Shown: positions 8,910 to 19,148 of the stretch, piece after piece
Layout of the letters: each line of letters starts with the position of its first letter
Numbering within the stretch: position 1 is the stretch's first letter
Assembly: GCF_014197855.1 (NCBI RefSeq)
Contig: NZ_JACIGJ010000007.1
Coordinates: forward strand, 124,001 to 188,000
Length of the DNA stretch: 64,000 nt
Source of the DNA: Roseospira marina
Lineage (GTDB): Bacteria > Pseudomonadota > Alphaproteobacteria > Rhodospirillales > Rhodospirillaceae
Direction of reading: 5' to 3'
Made by a program: the position numbers and the translations under genes
Notes under the pieces: model-generated
Seen by the model: only the letters and a program-made list of their open reading frames with translations
The model's database searches: none
What the model was told of the DNA's origin: nothing

Positions 8910-9698
8910 ATGTCCACGATGACCGCGACCCTCGCCACCGGCCCCGAGCCCTCTCTCACCGCCGTGACGGTCGATGACTCGGGGGGGTGGATCCACAAGG
9001 CACTGGCCGATTTTCAGCGCGCCCCCGGGCTCAGCCTGACGTACGGCGGCCTGTTCGTCCTGCTGTCGTGGGGCCTGTCGGCCCTCGTCCTGTACGCCGG
9101 GCTCGGTTCCGTTCTGCTGCCTCTGACGAGCGGCTTCATGCTGGTCGGTGCCGTGTTCGCCGTGCCGCTGCACGTCATCAGCCTCGCCCACGAGCGGGGC
9201 GAGCGTATCGGCCTGCCCGAGGCCGTCCGCCGCAGCCTCGCCAGCCTGCCCGGCCTCGCCATCGTCGGCGTGACGCTGACCCTGGTCATGTTGGCCTGGA
9301 TGCTGCTCGCGCTGCTGATCTTCGCCGCCTTTTACGGGGGCCAGCCGCCCAGTCTGGCGCGCTTCGGCACGGACCTGCTCAGCAGCCCGCAAGCGGCGTT
9401 CTTCCTGGCCACGGGCACATTCGTCGGCGCGGTCATGGCCACGGTCGCGTTTTCCATCGCGGCGCTGTCCATCCCGATGCTGGTGGACAAGCCCGACACG
9501 CAGCCGATCCACGCCATGGCCGTCAGCCTGGAAGCCGTGATACGCCAACCCGGCGTGATGATCGGGTGGGGCGCCACGGTCGGCTTCATCACCGTCTCGG
9601 GGATGGTGCCGGCGTTCCTGGGCCTGGCGTTCACGCTGCCGCTGGCCGGCTATGCCTCCTGGCACGCCTATCGCGCCCTGCTCCCCCAAGGGGTGTAA
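8910..9698 (+). CDS. DUF2189 family integral membrane protein
   Basis: A 262-residue protein with about six hydrophobic helices, recognised as DUF2189, a family of uncharacterised inner-membrane proteins common in alphaproteobacteria and often found near cytochrome oxidase genes. Typical features are the WIHKALADFQRAPGLSLTYG entry segment, and SIPMLVDKP followed by an amphipathic stretch. The ATG at 8910 has an AGGGAGGA site nine bases upstream. It is divergent from the oxidase/heme gene cluster, so shared regulation is possible. Confidence 0.85.
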   Translation: MSTMTATLATGPEPSLTAVTVDDSGGWIHKALADFQRAPGLSLTYGGLFVLLSWGLSALVLYAGLGSVLLPLTSGFMLVGAVFAVPLHVISLAHERGERIGLPEAVRRSLASLPGLAIVGVTLTLVMLAWMLLALLIFAAFYGGQPPSLARFGTDLLSSPQAAFFLATGTFVGAVMATVAFSIAALSIPMLVDKPDTQPIHAMAVSLEAVIRQPGVMIGWGATVGFITVSGMVPAFLGLAFTLPLAGYASWHAYRALLPQGV

Positions 9699-9770
9699 GG
9701 CGGGGCGGCTCCGCGGCTTCCCTTGCATCGGGGGAACCGCTAGTCTGGTGCGCATCCATCAGTGTGAAGA

Positions 9771-10709
9771 ATGGATGCGCCCGTGGACCCACGACACCTG
9801 CGCCATCTCCTGGCGGTCCTGGAGGCCGGCTCGGTGTCCGGGGCGGCGCGCGCGCTCGGCATGGGCCAGCCCGCCCTGAGCCAGAGCCTGCGCGCGCTGG
9901 AGGAGGACCTGGGCGCCGTGCTGCTGCACCGGCGCCCACGCGGCGTCGTTCCCACCGAGGAGGGGCGCCTGCTGGCCGAGCGCGCCCGGCGCCTGCTCGC
10001 GGAGTGGGACGGGCTCGCCGACAGCCTGCGCGCGGCCGCTGCCGAACCGGCTGGCGTTCTGGCCATCGGCGTGCCCACCTCGTTGGGGCACGCCGTCAGC
10101 GTGCCGGTCGCCGAGGCGCTGGCCGACCGCTTCCCGCGCGTGCGGCCGCGTCTGGTCGAGGGCCTGTCCGGGCACATCATCGCGTGGCTGAACGCCGGGG
10201 ACCTGGACCTCGGCCTGATCTTCAACACGGAAGACAGCGCGGACCTTGCGGTGGAGCGGCTGGCCGAAGAGCACTTGTGCCTCGTCTCGGCGCCGGAGGC
10301 GCGGCCCCACGGCCCCAGCATCACCTTGGCCGAGGTTGCGGCCCGCCCGCTGATCCTGCCGGGGCGCCCCCATGGCCTGCGGGCGGAGGTGGAACGCGCG
10401 TTCGCCGCCCTCGGCCCCGGCCGGACGCCCCACGTCGTGATGGAGATCGACGCGCTGGATCACATCGTGACCCTGGTGGCGCGCGGGCGCGGGGATGCCA
10501 TCCTGTCGCCGCGCGTGGCCCGCACCGCCCTGGGGACCGGCCGCATCGTCGCCACCCCCATCGTCGCGCCGACCATCACGCGGACCATCGGCCTCGCCCA
10601 TTCGCGACTGCGGCCACCGTCCATCGCGCTGCGCCACGCCCTGCCCGCCCTGGCCCCGCTGATCCGTCGGCTGGTGCGCACGGCCGCCGAGGGCATCGAG
10701 AGGGCGTGA
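9771..10709 (+). CDS. LysR-family transcriptional regulator
   Basis: A 312-residue protein with the N-terminal winged helix-turn-helix (RHLLAVLEAGSVSGAARALG, then QPALSQSLRALEEDLG, about residues 8-55) and a C-terminal type 2 periplasmic-binding-fold effector domain (about 90-295). LysR proteins usually sense a small metabolite and act on a divergent neighbour, but this one has no close divergent partner: DUF2189 lies upstream on the same strand and an AsmA-like gene converges from the right. The effector cannot be inferred. Confidence 0.92.
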   Translation: MDAPVDPRHLRHLLAVLEAGSVSGAARALGMGQPALSQSLRALEEDLGAVLLHRRPRGVVPTEEGRLLAERARRLLAEWDGLADSLRAAAAEPAGVLAIGVPTSLGHAVSVPVAEALADRFPRVRPRLVEGLSGHIIAWLNAGDLDLGLIFNTEDSADLAVERLAEEHLCLVSAPEARPHGPSITLAEVAARPLILPGRPHGLRAEVERAFAALGPGRTPHVVMEIDALDHIVTLVARGRGDAILSPRVARTALGTGRIVATPIVAPTITRTIGLAHSRLRPPSIALRHALPALAPLIRRLVRTAAEGIERA

Positions 10710-10712
10710 GGC

Positions 10713-13700
10713 TTACTCCCCGGGGCGCGGCGCGTCCCGCATCATGTCGCGCAGGATGGCGTCGGTGGTCGGATCGTCGGACAGGAACGGCCCGGGGTTG
10801 GCGGCGTCCGCCGTCGGTGGGGCCGGCGTGTCCGGCTCGGGGGTTTCGGGAATCGGCGCGGCCGGCGGCGGCTGGGTGGTCTGGGGCGTCGACGGCGTCA
10901 CCTCGGCCGCAGCCGGGGTTTCTGCGGGCGTCGGCGCGGGTGTGGGCGCGGGTGTGGGCGCCGGAGTGGCGGCCGGGGCGCGCCCGGACCCGGTCGTCCG
11001 CGCCGTCTGAAGCGTCACCGTCGGCGCCGCAAGATCGCCCGAAACCTGGATCGGCAGGGGATTGGGCAGGCGGATCAGGCCCGACACCGCGTCGCGGAGC
11101 GGACCGTCCGACAGGTCCAGCACCCCGGCCGCGTCCACCGTGCCGCCCAGCAGGTCCACGCGCCCCGACAGGCTTCCGGCGTAGAGCGGGCTGGTCAGCC
11201 GCGCCGGATCCACGGTCAGGGTGCCGCCGTTCAAGGTGAACCGGCTGTCCAGCGCGGCCCGCCGTTGCGCCGGATCCAGCCGGCCCAGAAGCGAGCCCGC
11301 CAGATCGTTCAGCGCCGCCACCGGCTCCAGCGCGCTCGCCAGGGCGGAGCCACGCACCGCGCCGGTCCGCACATCCAGATCGGACAGGCTCAGCCGGCCC
11401 TCGCCCGTGGCCGCACCGACCAGCTCCCGCAGGCTGGCGCCCGCCCCGCGCGCCGCCAGCCGCAGCGTTCCGGACCCGGCGGCACCGGCCGCGCCGTCCA
11501 CCCCCGGCAGGCGCGCCACATCGAACCCGTCTACCGTCAGCGCGAGGTCATAGGACCCCGGCGCGCCGGCGATGACCGCCAGACGGCCCTCGGCCTGACC
11601 GCCGTACAGGGTGCCGGTCAGGGGCTCGATATGCAGCACGCCGTCCGCCAGCCGGGCCGACAGATCGGCGTTCGTCAGCGACAGAGCGCCATAGGCCAGC
11701 GCCGTCGCCCGCAGATTAATGTCCGCGTCCAACGCGACCAGCGGCGACAGGTCGATCGGCGCCGTGGACCAGGACCACGCCACCGGCCGCACTCCGAGGG
11801 AGGCGGGCGGAGACGGCGGGGTCCCGACCCGCCAGGCCGCCGGAATTACGCGCCGCCCCAGAGCCGGGATCGGCGCGTACCGGGCCTCACGCGCAGGCGG
11901 CAGATAGCGGTCCAGATACAGCGGCGTGGTGCTCAGGCCCGCCGCCAGATAGGGCCGCCCGCCATCCGGGCGCAGGTCCAGGCGCGCCTGCCCGGTCGCG
12001 CGGGTGTCGCCCACCGTCAGGTCGATGTCGTTGACGGTGATCTGGCCACCATCGGCCGCCGTTGCGTCGGCCCTTCCCGGGTCCACCTTCACCTGCGCCG
12101 CCAACGCCACCGCGCCGAGGGGCGCCCCGGCGGGAGCGTAGGACGGCGCCGCGAGCCGAATCAGGCGCACCGCCTCCGGATGCCGCAAGTCCACAGCCAT
12201 GTCGAGGGTGGGGGCCCTCCCGCTCAGGCCGGTGATGTGCCCGGTGGTGTCGAGCCGCCCGCCATCCGCCTGGGTCGCGGTGGTCAGGTCCAGATCATCC
12301 ATCGTGCCGTTAAGCACCAGGGTCTGGGTCACGGCACCCAGATCGCGCAGCGCCGGGGGCAGTTCCGTGCGCAGCAGCCGGGCCGTGCGCCCAATGTCGC
12401 CGGTGTTCAGCGTCACCGTGAGGCTGTCGGCGCGCGGTTCGGCACCGAAGCCCGACACGCCGCCCCGGGCCTCCAGCGCGCCCCCGGCCACCCGGTCGAT
12501 GGTGAGCGCGGCCAGGTCCAGCCGCCCCCCCACCAGCGACCCGTCGAGCCGCACCCCCCGCATCGGCAGGGTATCGATGGTCAGACGGCCGAACGCGAGC
12601 CGCAGGTTGGCGTCGATGGTGTTCAAGATCGACAGGGCGGACAGCCGAGGCGCGGCCCCCGTCGGGCCACGCTCCGGATCCCCGGCGCGGTCGTCACCGT
12701 CCGACGCCGGCAGATAGGCGTCCACATTCAGGGAGTCCACGCTCAGGTTGGCCCCCAGACCGAGGCGCGCCCCCGGGCGCACCACCAGCGCCCCACTCAC
12801 CCGGCTGGTGTCGAGCGTGACGTCCAGATCGCGGATCCGCACGGCGTCCGGTCCGCCGTCCACGTCGGCCGACAGCGCGAACGCCCGCAGACGGTCCGCC
12901 GGCACCGGCTCCACCGGGACGCGCAGCCAAGTGAGGATGTTGCGCAGATTGCCGGCGCGCGCCTGGACCATGCCTTCCGCATGCGGCGCGCCCTCGGCAT
13001 CGGACACGACCCCGGTCAGGCTGAGCCGCGCCGCCCCGGGCAGGGTGGCGCCGGCCTCGGTGACCGTCAGCACGCCATCCGGGGTCAGGTTCGCGTCCAG
13101 GGTCACTTGGCGGACCACCTCGCCGCGCCACGTCAGAGTATCGGCGGTCAGATCCAGGCGCGCCGTCATATCCCGGGGCAGCGCGATGGCCGCCAGCGCC
13201 GCGCCCGGCGTTTGGGGCGGATCGGCCGTGTCCGGATCGACCGTGGAGGAGGGCAGGGGACCGGCACCCGCCAGCCACGCATCGACATCCAGGGCGCGCA
13301 GGCGCAGATGCGCCTCCGCCGTGAGGCTCCGGTCCCGCACCTGACGGACCATGGAGAGAGTGCCGCGCACCTCCGCCTCGCCCAGCGCCACCCGCAGGTC
13401 CGACAGCGCGCCGCCGTCCACGGTGCCCGACACCTGACCCTCGACGGAGAACGGCCGCGCCGTCAGGGCGGCCACACGCGGGGACGGCGGCGCAGGCGCG
13501 CCCAGCGCCCGCAGGGTCGCGGTCAGATCGGCACCGGCCGCATGCAGGGTGCCGTTGAGGACCGGCCGGCTGCCGCCCAACCCGGACAGCGCGCCGGACA
13601 CTTCAATGGTGGTGCCCGTATCGGGCAGCAGCAGGTTGGTCTCGATCGGGGTATCGTGCAACGCTGCGACCTCGCCCGACACGATGTCGAACGCGACCGG

Positions 13701-14321
13701 GGTTCCGGCGACCACCGCATCCCCGGACAGGCGCAGCGGCCCTTTCAGGCTCTGCGCCGAGAGGTCCAGGCCCACGGCCTCGGCCCGGATCTCGCGGCCG
13801 CTGGCCCCATCGCGGAACACCACGAGACCGTTGTCCACCCGCACGCTGTCCAGGCGCACCGTCAGGTCCAGGCCGGACAGGCGCCCGGGGTGGAGCGCCC
13901 CGGTGCCGTCCCGCAGGGCGGAGTCGTCGTCCCGGGTGCCAAGGGCCCAGTTGACGCGACCATTGCCGAGCCGCTCCAGCAGGACCACGGGATCCAGGAT
14001 CCGGATCGTGCTGACCCGCACCTCGCCCCCCAGCAGCGCCGGCAGATCGAGAGCCACCCGCAGCGCACCGATCCGTGCCATATCGCGCGTGGAGCCGCCG
14101 GCGATGTTGGCCAGTCGCACGCCCTCCACCGACAGCATCGGCGTCGGCAGAAGCCGCATGGAGAGGTCGCCGTCGATGGCGGCGGCGCGGCCGGTGGCCG
14201 CCTCAAGCTGGGCCGCGATCCGCTCCCGCCAGGGGTTCCAGTCGATGAACGACGGCGCCGCCAGCGCGGCCCCCAGCACCACGACAAGGACAATCCCCAG
14301 AATCAGCAGCAGCTTCCGCAC
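10713..14321 (-). CDS. AsmA family protein
   Basis: A 1202-residue AsmA-like protein, probably inner-membrane anchored with a large periplasmic domain. This family is implicated in phospholipid transport to the outer membrane and in envelope assembly. One N-terminal helix ([18 protein letters not shown]) is followed by [20 protein letters not shown] and repeated beta-rich segments (GVRL.N..., [11 protein letters not shown]). The C-terminal AsmA-like domain ends near residue 1100, before a long Pro/Thr/Ala tail encoded by a 12-bp GC repeat (10933-10968). The GTG start at 14321 was chosen because the membrane anchor begins there and a GGGAG site lies upstream; the longer open frame is antisense to accA. 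It is convergent with the LysR gene, with stops 3 bp apart. Confidence 0.9.
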   Translation of the reverse strand: MRKLLLILGIVLVVVLGAALAAPSFIDWNPWRERIAAQLEAATGRAAAIDGDLSMRLLPTPMLSVEGVRLANIAGGSTRDMARIGALRVALDLPALLGGEVRVSTIRILDPVVLLERLGNGRVNWALGTRDDDSALRDGTGALHPGRLSGLDLTVRLDSVRVDNGLVVFRDGASGREIRAEAVGLDLSAQSLKGPLRLSGDAVVAGTPVAFDIVSGEVAALHDTPIETNLLLPDTGTTIEVSGALSGLGGSRPVLNGTLHAAGADLTATLRALGAPAPPSPRVAALTARPFSVEGQVSGTVDGGALSDLRVALGEAEVRGTLSMVRQVRDRSLTAEAHLRLRALDVDAWLAGAGPLPSSTVDPDTADPPQTPGAALAAIALPRDMTARLDLTADTLTWRGEVVRQVTLDANLTPDGVLTVTEAGATLPGAARLSLTGVVSDAEGAPHAEGMVQARAGNLRNILTWLRVPVEPVPADRLRAFALSADVDGGPDAVRIRDLDVTLDTSRVSGALVVRPGARLGLGANLSVDSLNVDAYLPASDGDDRAGDPERGPTGAAPRLSALSILNTIDANLRLAFGRLTIDTLPMRGVRLDGSLVGGRLDLAALTIDRVAGGALEARGGVSGFGAEPRADSLTVTLNTGDIGRTARLLRTELPPALRDLGAVTQTLVLNGTMDDLDLTTATQADGGRLDTTGHITGLSGRAPTLDMAVDLRHPEAVRLIRLAAPSYAPAGAPLGAVALAAQVKVDPGRADATAADGGQITVNDIDLTVGDTRATGQARLDLRPDGGRPYLAAGLSTTPLYLDRYLPPAREARYAPIPALGRRVIPAAWRVGTPPSPPASLGVRPVAWSWSTAPIDLSPLVALDADINLRATALAYGALSLTNADLSARLADGVLHIEPLTGTLYGGQAEGRLAVIAGAPGSYDLALTVDGFDVARLPGVDGAAGAAGSGTLRLAARGAGASLRELVGAATGEGRLSLSDLDVRTGAVRGSALASALEPVAALNDLAGSLLGRLDPAQRRAALDSRFTLNGGTLTVDPARLTSPLYAGSLSGRVDLLGGTVDAAGVLDLSDGPLRDAVSGLIRLPNPLPIQVSGDLAAPTVTLQTARTTGSGRAPAATPAPTPAPTPAPTPAETPAAAEVTPSTPQTTQPPPAAPIPETPEPDTPAPPTADAANPGPFLSDDPTTDAILRDMMRDAPRPGE

Positions 14322-14684
14322 CGGCGCAGGTCTCCCGCGAGGCCCCGGCCGCCCGGACCGATGGCGCGGCACGGCGCGGGGCAGCGTTCCCGACGTTCCG
14401 GCGATGGTACCCGGATTTCCCGAGACGGCAAAAGCGGCGGGGACTCCGTGCCCTCGGGGTCGCGGCGGCGTGTTCTCGCGGCAACACCTCACGCGGACCC
14501 ACGCCCCCTCCGCACAGCCCGCGCGGCGGCCCCGTCCCTGGAAAGTGACCCCGACGGCAAACAGGCCGTGCGATCTTTCCGGTTCCGGCGGGGCCTGCGG
14601 CGTGATAGATGCAGGCGCGGTGCGGCTGGCATCGTCCGATGTCGCCGTGCCTCTCTCCCCCCGTCCGCGCCGTGGGACACCCTG
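14322..14684. other. Divergent intergenic region between asmA-like gene and accA
   Basis: A 363-bp stretch between two divergent genes, presumably holding both promoters. It is GC-rich. I see no convincing operator, hairpin, RNA gene or coding frame in it. Confidence 0.5.
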
Positions 14685-15638
14685 ATGCGATTCCTGGATT
14701 TCGAACGCCCCATCGCCGAGCTGGAAGGCAAGATTGCCGAGCTCCGCCATCTCGGCGACGCCGATGGCATGAATATCGTCGAGGAGGTGGCGCGCCTTCA
14801 GCAGAAGGTCGAACGCCAGCTTCAGCAGACCTACGCCAAGCTGACCCCGTGGCAGAAGACCCACGTGGCACGGCATCCGGACCGGCCGCACTGCCTGCGC
14901 TACATCGACCGCCTGATCGAGGATTTCACCCCGCTGGCCGGCGACCGCAGTTTCGCCGAGGACCAGGCCATCATCGGCGGCCTGGGCCGGTTCCGCGGGC
15001 AGGCCGTGGTGGTGATCGGCCAGGAGAAGGGGCACGACACCGAAAGCCGGGTGAAGCACAACTTCGGCATGCCGCGCCCCGAAGGCTACCGCAAGGCCCA
15101 GCGCCTGATGCGCCTGGCGGAGCGGTTCGGCCTGCCGGTGCTGACGCTGGTCGATACGGCCGGAGCGTTCCCGGGCAAGGGCGCCGAGGAGCGCGGCCAA
15201 GCCGAAGCCATCGCCCGCGCCACCGAAACCTGCCTGGATCTGCGCGTGCCGTTGCTGTGCTGCGTGATCGGCGAGGGCGGCTCCGGCGGCGCCATCGCGC
15301 TGGCGGCGGGCAACGTTGTTCTGATGCTGGAACACGCCATCTATTCGGTGATCTCGCCGGAAGGCTGCGCCTCCATCCTGTGGCGCAGCGGCGACAAGGC
15401 GCAGGACGCCGCCGACGCCCTGAAGCTGACCGCGCAGGACCTGGACGCGCTCGGCGTGATCGAGGAGATTGTGAAGGAGCCGCTGGGCGGTGCCCACCGG
15501 AACCCGGAGGTCGCCATCGACGCCGTCGGCGACGCACTGGAGCGCCATCTGCAGGAGCTACTGCCGCTGTCCGGCGAGGCCGTGCGGGCCCGCCGCCGCG
15601 AGCGGTTCCTCGCCATCGGACGCCAGGGCCTGAGCTGA
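14685..15638 (+). CDS. accA: Acetyl-CoA carboxylase carboxyltransferase subunit alpha
   Basis: With AccD, transfers CO2 from carboxybiotin to acetyl-CoA, the first committed step of fatty acid synthesis. The 317-residue length is typical. Hallmarks are the N-terminal helical [17 protein letters not shown] segment, [51 protein letters not shown] and the oxyanion-loop [15 protein letters not shown] (about 196-210). The ATG at 14685 matches the usual family start. It stands alone, as AccA genes usually do, followed by an apparently separate ATC-hydrolase/amidohydrolase unit. Confidence 0.97.
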   Translation: MRFLDFERPIAELEGKIAELRHLGDADGMNIVEEVARLQQKVERQLQQTYAKLTPWQKTHVARHPDRPHCLRYIDRLIEDFTPLAGDRSFAEDQAIIGGLGRFRGQAVVVIGQEKGHDTESRVKHNFGMPRPEGYRKAQRLMRLAERFGLPVLTLVDTAGAFPGKGAEERGQAEAIARATETCLDLRVPLLCCVIGEGGSGGAIALAAGNVVLMLEHAIYSVISPEGCASILWRSGDKAQDAADALKLTAQDLDALGVIEEIVKEPLGGAHRNPEVAIDAVGDALERHLQELLPLSGEAVRARRRERFLAIGRQGLS

Positions 15639-15705
15639 GACCGGCCGTGCCCAGGCCAATCCTGGTTCGCGCGGCTCCCCCATAGCCGCACGGAAGGACC
15701 GCGCC

Positions 15706-16269
15706 ATGACGGACGACTCCGAACGCCCGACGGATTCCGCCCCCCGCCCGACCCTATCGATCCTGGAACGCCGCCGCATCGAGGCGGAGTTCGCCCGCGA
15801 GGTCTTCGACTCCATGGTCGCCCATGCTGGGGAGGAGGCCGCGCGCACCATGCTGCGCGATGCGGTGACGCGCATGGCCGAACGGGCGGGCGCCGCCATG
15901 GCGGCCGAGGACCGGGCGCAGGGTTCGGTCACCCTGGAGACCTTCGCCGACCGCCTCAAACTGTGGCAGCAGGACGACGCGTTGCGGCTGGAGGTCCTTG
16001 AACGCGGGCCCGACCAACTCGATTTCAATGTGGTGCGGTGCCGCTATGCGGAGCTGTACGAGGCGCTCGGCGTGCGGTCGATCGGCGACATTCTGTCGTG
16101 CAACCGCGATGGTCAGTTCATTTGCGGCTATGATTCGCGCATGACACTCACCCGCAGCCAGACCATCATGGCGGGCGCGTCGCATTGCGATTTCCGGTAT
16201 CGCAGGACGTCCGGCGCCGCGACGGCGACCGAACCGGCGGCCGAAGACCCGACGGAGGATGGTGGATGA
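15706..16269 (+). CDS. L-2-amino-thiazoline-4-carboxylate hydrolase family protein
   Basis: A 187-residue protein whose C-terminal half (about 95-165) matches the ATC-hydrolase family: DFNVVRCRYAELYEALG, then ILSCNRDGQFICGYD and TLTRSQTIMAGASHCDFRY, with conserved Cys and Asp residues. Characterised Pseudomonas members open the thiazoline ring of L-ATC to N-carbamoyl-L-cysteine; many homologues are uncharacterised. A GGAAGGA site precedes the ATG at 15706. The stop overlaps the start of the M20 amidohydrolase by 4 bp (ATGA), implying translational coupling, and a carbamoyl-amino-acid amidohydrolase would be the expected next step. Substrate is inferred from family only. Confidence 0.8.
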   Translation: MTDDSERPTDSAPRPTLSILERRRIEAEFAREVFDSMVAHAGEEAARTMLRDAVTRMAERAGAAMAAEDRAQGSVTLETFADRLKLWQQDDALRLEVLERGPDQLDFNVVRCRYAELYEALGVRSIGDILSCNRDGQFICGYDSRMTLTRSQTIMAGASHCDFRYRRTSGAATATEPAAEDPTEDGG

Positions 16270-17459
16270 CCTACACGGGACCGATGGAACGCATCGAGGC
16301 CCTGCGCCCCGACATGCAGGCGTGGCGCCGGGATCTGCACGCGCATCCCGAAATTGCGTACCAGGAGGAACGCACCAGCGGCCTCGTGGCTGAGAAGCTG
16401 CGCGCCTGGGGCCTGGACGTGCACACCGGGATCGGCAAGACCGGCGTGGTCGGGACGTTGAAAGGCCGCCATCCCGGCGAGCGTGCCATCGGCCTGCGCG
16501 CCGACATGGACGCCCTGCCATTGCAGGAAACCAACACGTTCGAGCATCGCTCCCAAAACGAGGGGCGGATGCATGCCTGCGGCCACGACGGGCACACCGC
16601 CATGCTGCTGGGTGCGGCCAAGGCGATGGCCGAGGCCCCGGAGTTCGCCGGCACGGTGCATTTCATCTTCCAGCCCGCCGAGGAAGGCGAGGCCGGCGCC
16701 CGCGCGATGATCGAGGACGGCCTGTTCCAGCGATTCCCCGTCGAGTCGGTGTGGGGCCTGCACAACTGGCCGGGGCAGGATGTCGGCACCTTCGACGTGC
16801 GCCCGGGGCCGATCATGGCCGCCACCGACACCTTCCGCATCACCCTCACCGGGCACGGCGGGCACGGCGCCATGCCGCACCTGGGCACGGACGTGGTGAC
16901 CGCCGCCGCCTCGCTGGTCAGCGCGGCGCAGACCATCGTGTCGCGCACCATCAACCCCATCGACTCCGCCGTGGTGTCGGTAACCATGATTCACGGCGGC
17001 GAGGCCTTCAACGCCATCCCGAGCACCGTCACGCTGGGCGGCACTGCCCGGTCGCTGTCGCCGCAGGTGCGCGACACCATCGAACAGCGCCTCGGCGAGA
17101 TGGCGCACCACATCGCCGCCGCGCACGGCGTGAGCGCCGAATACCACTACCAGCGGCGCTATCCGCCCACGGTCAACGCCCCGGACGAGACCGCCCTGGC
17201 GGTCGAGGTCATGCGCAGCATCGTCGGCGAGGCCAACGTCAACCCGGACGGCCAGCCGACCATGGGCGGCGAGGACTTCGCCTTCATGCTGCAGGAAAAA
17301 CCCGGGTGTTATGTCCGGCTGGGCGCCGGGCCAGGGCAGGCCGGGTGCATGCTCCACAACACCGGCTACGACTTCAACGACGACATCCTGACGCTGGGCG
17401 CGACCTATTGGGTCCGGCTGGTCCAGCGCCTGCTGGGACCTGACGCCCCCCCCGCCTGA
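16266..17459 (+). CDS. M20-family amidohydrolase (hippurate hydrolase-like)
   Basis: A 397-residue M20D-type metallo-amidohydrolase, the family of hippuricases, N-acyl-amino-acid amidohydrolases and related enzymes. Metal-site motifs are MHACGHDGHTAMLLG (near 103-115), FIFQPAEEGEAGARAMI, LHNWPGQ and the C-terminal GGEDFAFML. A dimerisation domain (about 180-295, GHGGHGAMPHLGTD) interrupts the catalytic domain as usual. The start overlaps the ATC-hydrolase stop, so the pair forms one transcript, and a strong terminator follows 27 bp after the stop. The context suggests the substrate may be an N-carbamoyl or N-acyl amino acid such as a cysteine derivative, but the family also allows indole-acetyl or benzoyl conjugates. 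Confidence 0.9.
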   Translation: MTYTGPMERIEALRPDMQAWRRDLHAHPEIAYQEERTSGLVAEKLRAWGLDVHTGIGKTGVVGTLKGRHPGERAIGLRADMDALPLQETNTFEHRSQNEGRMHACGHDGHTAMLLGAAKAMAEAPEFAGTVHFIFQPAEEGEAGARAMIEDGLFQRFPVESVWGLHNWPGQDVGTFDVRPGPIMAATDTFRITLTGHGGHGAMPHLGTDVVTAAASLVSAAQTIVSRTINPIDSAVVSVTMIHGGEAFNAIPSTVTLGGTARSLSPQVRDTIEQRLGEMAHHIAAAHGVSAEYHYQRRYPPTVNAPDETALAVEVMRSIVGEANVNPDGQPTMGGEDFAFMLQEKPGCYVRLGAGPGQAGCMLHNTGYDFNDDILTLGATYWVRLVQRLLGPDAPPA

Positions 17460-17486
17460 CCGAACCGGCCACGCACCGCATCCGCA

Positions 17487-17530
17487 ACCGCGCCCGCAGG
17501 GTCATCGACCGTGCGGGCGCGGTTTGTTTT
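17487..17530 (+). terminator. Rho-independent terminator after the amidohydrolase
   Basis: Perfect 12-bp stem ACCGCGCCCGCA (17487-17498) with TGCGGGCGCGGT (17512-17523). The loop can form an inner GGTC/GACC hairpin, and the stem is followed by TTTGTTTT-type T-rich sequence. Confidence 0.85.
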
Positions 17531-17617
17531 GAGGCCATGCAGAAAACCGCGAAGAGCTGTGTCCTGGTGGGACTCTCACCCGCCGTGAGGGATCTGTGGC
17601 GGAATTGTCGCACGAAA

Positions 17618-17632
17618 TGCGAAATATTCGCA
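17618..17632. promoter_or_regulatory. Inverted repeat TGCGAA-ATA-TTCGCA upstream of porin 1
   Basis: Perfect 6-bp arms separated by three bases in an otherwise GC-rich region, about 195 bp before the porin start. It has the size of a dimeric regulator operator, but no regulator can be assigned. Confidence 0.35.
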
Positions 17633-17826
17633 ACCGCACAGCGATGGTGCGCTGCCGCATTGACCGGGCGCGCGCGCTCATGCCGTTATCCCTGATGGTG
17701 TTGCGGGTTTGGCGGACGGAGCCGGGGGGGCTCGCTCCCGATCCGCGCGGGACGGGGGAGGGACCGTCCCCATCCGCCCTTCGCCGCGCGGAGTCCCACG
17801 CATGTGGGGTGATGAAAGGATACGTC

Positions 17827-18852
17827 ATGAAGAAAGTTCTTTTTGGCACGACGGCCCTGATCGCCGCGGCCAGTTTCGCGGGCACGGCACAGGCTGAGAA
17901 GATCAAGCTGGGCATCGGCGGCAAGCAGGAAGTCTGGTTCGGCGTCGCCGACGTCGAAGACAATGCGGACGAGACCTACAGCTCCACCGGTATGTCGACC
18001 GACACCGAGCTGTACTTCACCGGCGACACGACTCTGGATAACGGCATCACGGTCCGCGCCGTCGTCCAGTTGGAGGCCGACCAGGGCGGCGGCGATGACG
18101 CCGACGAAACCTACATCACCATGTCCGGCAACTTCGGTGCCCTGCAACTCGGCAATCGCCAGGACGTGGTGGCCAACATGGTCTGGATCGGCGAGGAACG
18201 GACCGCCCAGGATTGGGACGAGGCGTTCGACTGGGTCCCGGGCTTCGGGGACCGCTACGTCTACAACTACTATTCGGTCGACGACACGTCGATCGGCTAC
18301 ACGACCCCGTCGTTCTTTGGCTTCAGCGGTGCCGCCAGCTATACGCCGGACTCCCGCGACCGCGTGGGCTTCGGCGATTGGAAGACCGGCAGCGCCAAGG
18401 ACATGTTCGCCGTCGGCGGCGCGTTCGACAACGAATTCAGTGGCATCGGCGTTCACGCCGACGTGGGCTATTGGGACCAGCAGGGCGCCGGCGGCGCGCC
18501 GGACGGCAGCCTGATCCGCGGCGCGCTCGCGTTGAGCTATGCCGGCTTCACGTTGGGCGGCTCTTACGGTGTTCAGGACTATGAGGGCGACGACAACGCC
18601 GTCAACACCTGGCAGATCGGCGCATCGTACGTCGCCGAGTCCTACGCCTTTGACGCAAACTACGGCCAGTCCGAGACCGACGATGCCGACGACGACGTCG
18701 AGGCTGATTACGTCAAGGTCGGCGCCAAGTACGTTCTGGGCCCGGGCGTCAATCTGAGCGCCTCCGTGTTCCACGCCAACTACGACGACGACGCGGCCCG
18801 CGAGGATCGCGAGGTGACCGGTGGCCTCATGGGCGTCGCCCTGAGCTTCTAA
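17827..18852 (+). CDS. Outer-membrane porin 1
   Basis: A 341-residue beta-barrel porin of the general Gram-negative porin type, letting small solutes across the outer membrane. It has an N-terminal signal peptide (MKKVLFGTTALIAAASFAG, cleavage after AQA), alternating beta-strands rich in Gly, Tyr and acidic residues, and the C-terminal Phe (GVALSF) required for barrel assembly. The ATG at 17827 begins the signal peptide; an ATG 15 bp upstream is possible. It is a close paralogue of the next gene, with nearly the same signal peptide, N-terminal strands and C-terminus. The many Asp-rich loop stretches suggest a cation-binding or strongly negative pore. Confidence 0.92.
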   Translation: MKKVLFGTTALIAAASFAGTAQAEKIKLGIGGKQEVWFGVADVEDNADETYSSTGMSTDTELYFTGDTTLDNGITVRAVVQLEADQGGGDDADETYITMSGNFGALQLGNRQDVVANMVWIGEERTAQDWDEAFDWVPGFGDRYVYNYYSVDDTSIGYTTPSFFGFSGAASYTPDSRDRVGFGDWKTGSAKDMFAVGGAFDNEFSGIGVHADVGYWDQQGAGGAPDGSLIRGALALSYAGFTLGGSYGVQDYEGDDNAVNTWQIGASYVAESYAFDANYGQSETDDADDDVEADYVKVGAKYVLGPGVNLSASVFHANYDDDAAREDREVTGGLMGVALSF

Positions 18853-18873
18853 CTTCCCGTCCACACGCGGCCC

Positions 18874-18900
18874 GTGGCGCCCCGTTCGAGGGGGCGCCAC
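18874..18900 (+). terminator. GC hairpin after porin 1
   Basis: Perfect 10-bp stem GTGGCGCCCC / GGGGCGCCAC with a 7-base loop, 21 bp after the porin 1 stop. No T-run follows, so it could be a weak terminator, an mRNA 3'-end stabiliser or an attenuator between the two porins. Confidence 0.55.
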
Positions 18901-19148
18901 GTCGGCCGGACGGCGGCGCCGACGGTGGCGCGAATGGGGCCGCGCAGGGGGTCCGAAAGGGGGGTGTTGCCCCGCCGCCACGCCCTCTGCATTTGCGTGC
19001 TTCCCGGGCAGCAGTGTCGTTGACGAACCCGGCCCCCGCGTGTCTTTATCCTCAAGCGAACCCGGCGAGACCGGCGGGAATTCTGCCTTCGGACCGGCTC
19101 CCAGAACAGTCGGTCCGCAAAACTCAGGCGAGAATGAGAGGAGAAGTC

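Larger units (their letters stand above)
17460..17826. other. Intergenic region upstream of porin 1
   Basis: A 367-bp gene-free stretch. Its first part holds the terminator of the amidohydrolase unit (17487-17530). Its middle holds an AT-rich 15-bp inverted repeat (17618-17632). Its last part, before the GGATACGTC leader of porin 1, is GC-rich with no clear element. The porin promoter should lie here. Confidence 0.55.

Noticed and set aside
11265-15638. A very long plus-strand open frame opposite the AsmA-like gene (over 1,400 codons)
   Set aside because: Only its last third, from 14685, has a recognisable protein (AccA). The first part is rich in Arg, Gln and Gly with no domain, as expected for an antisense frame in a GC-rich gene.
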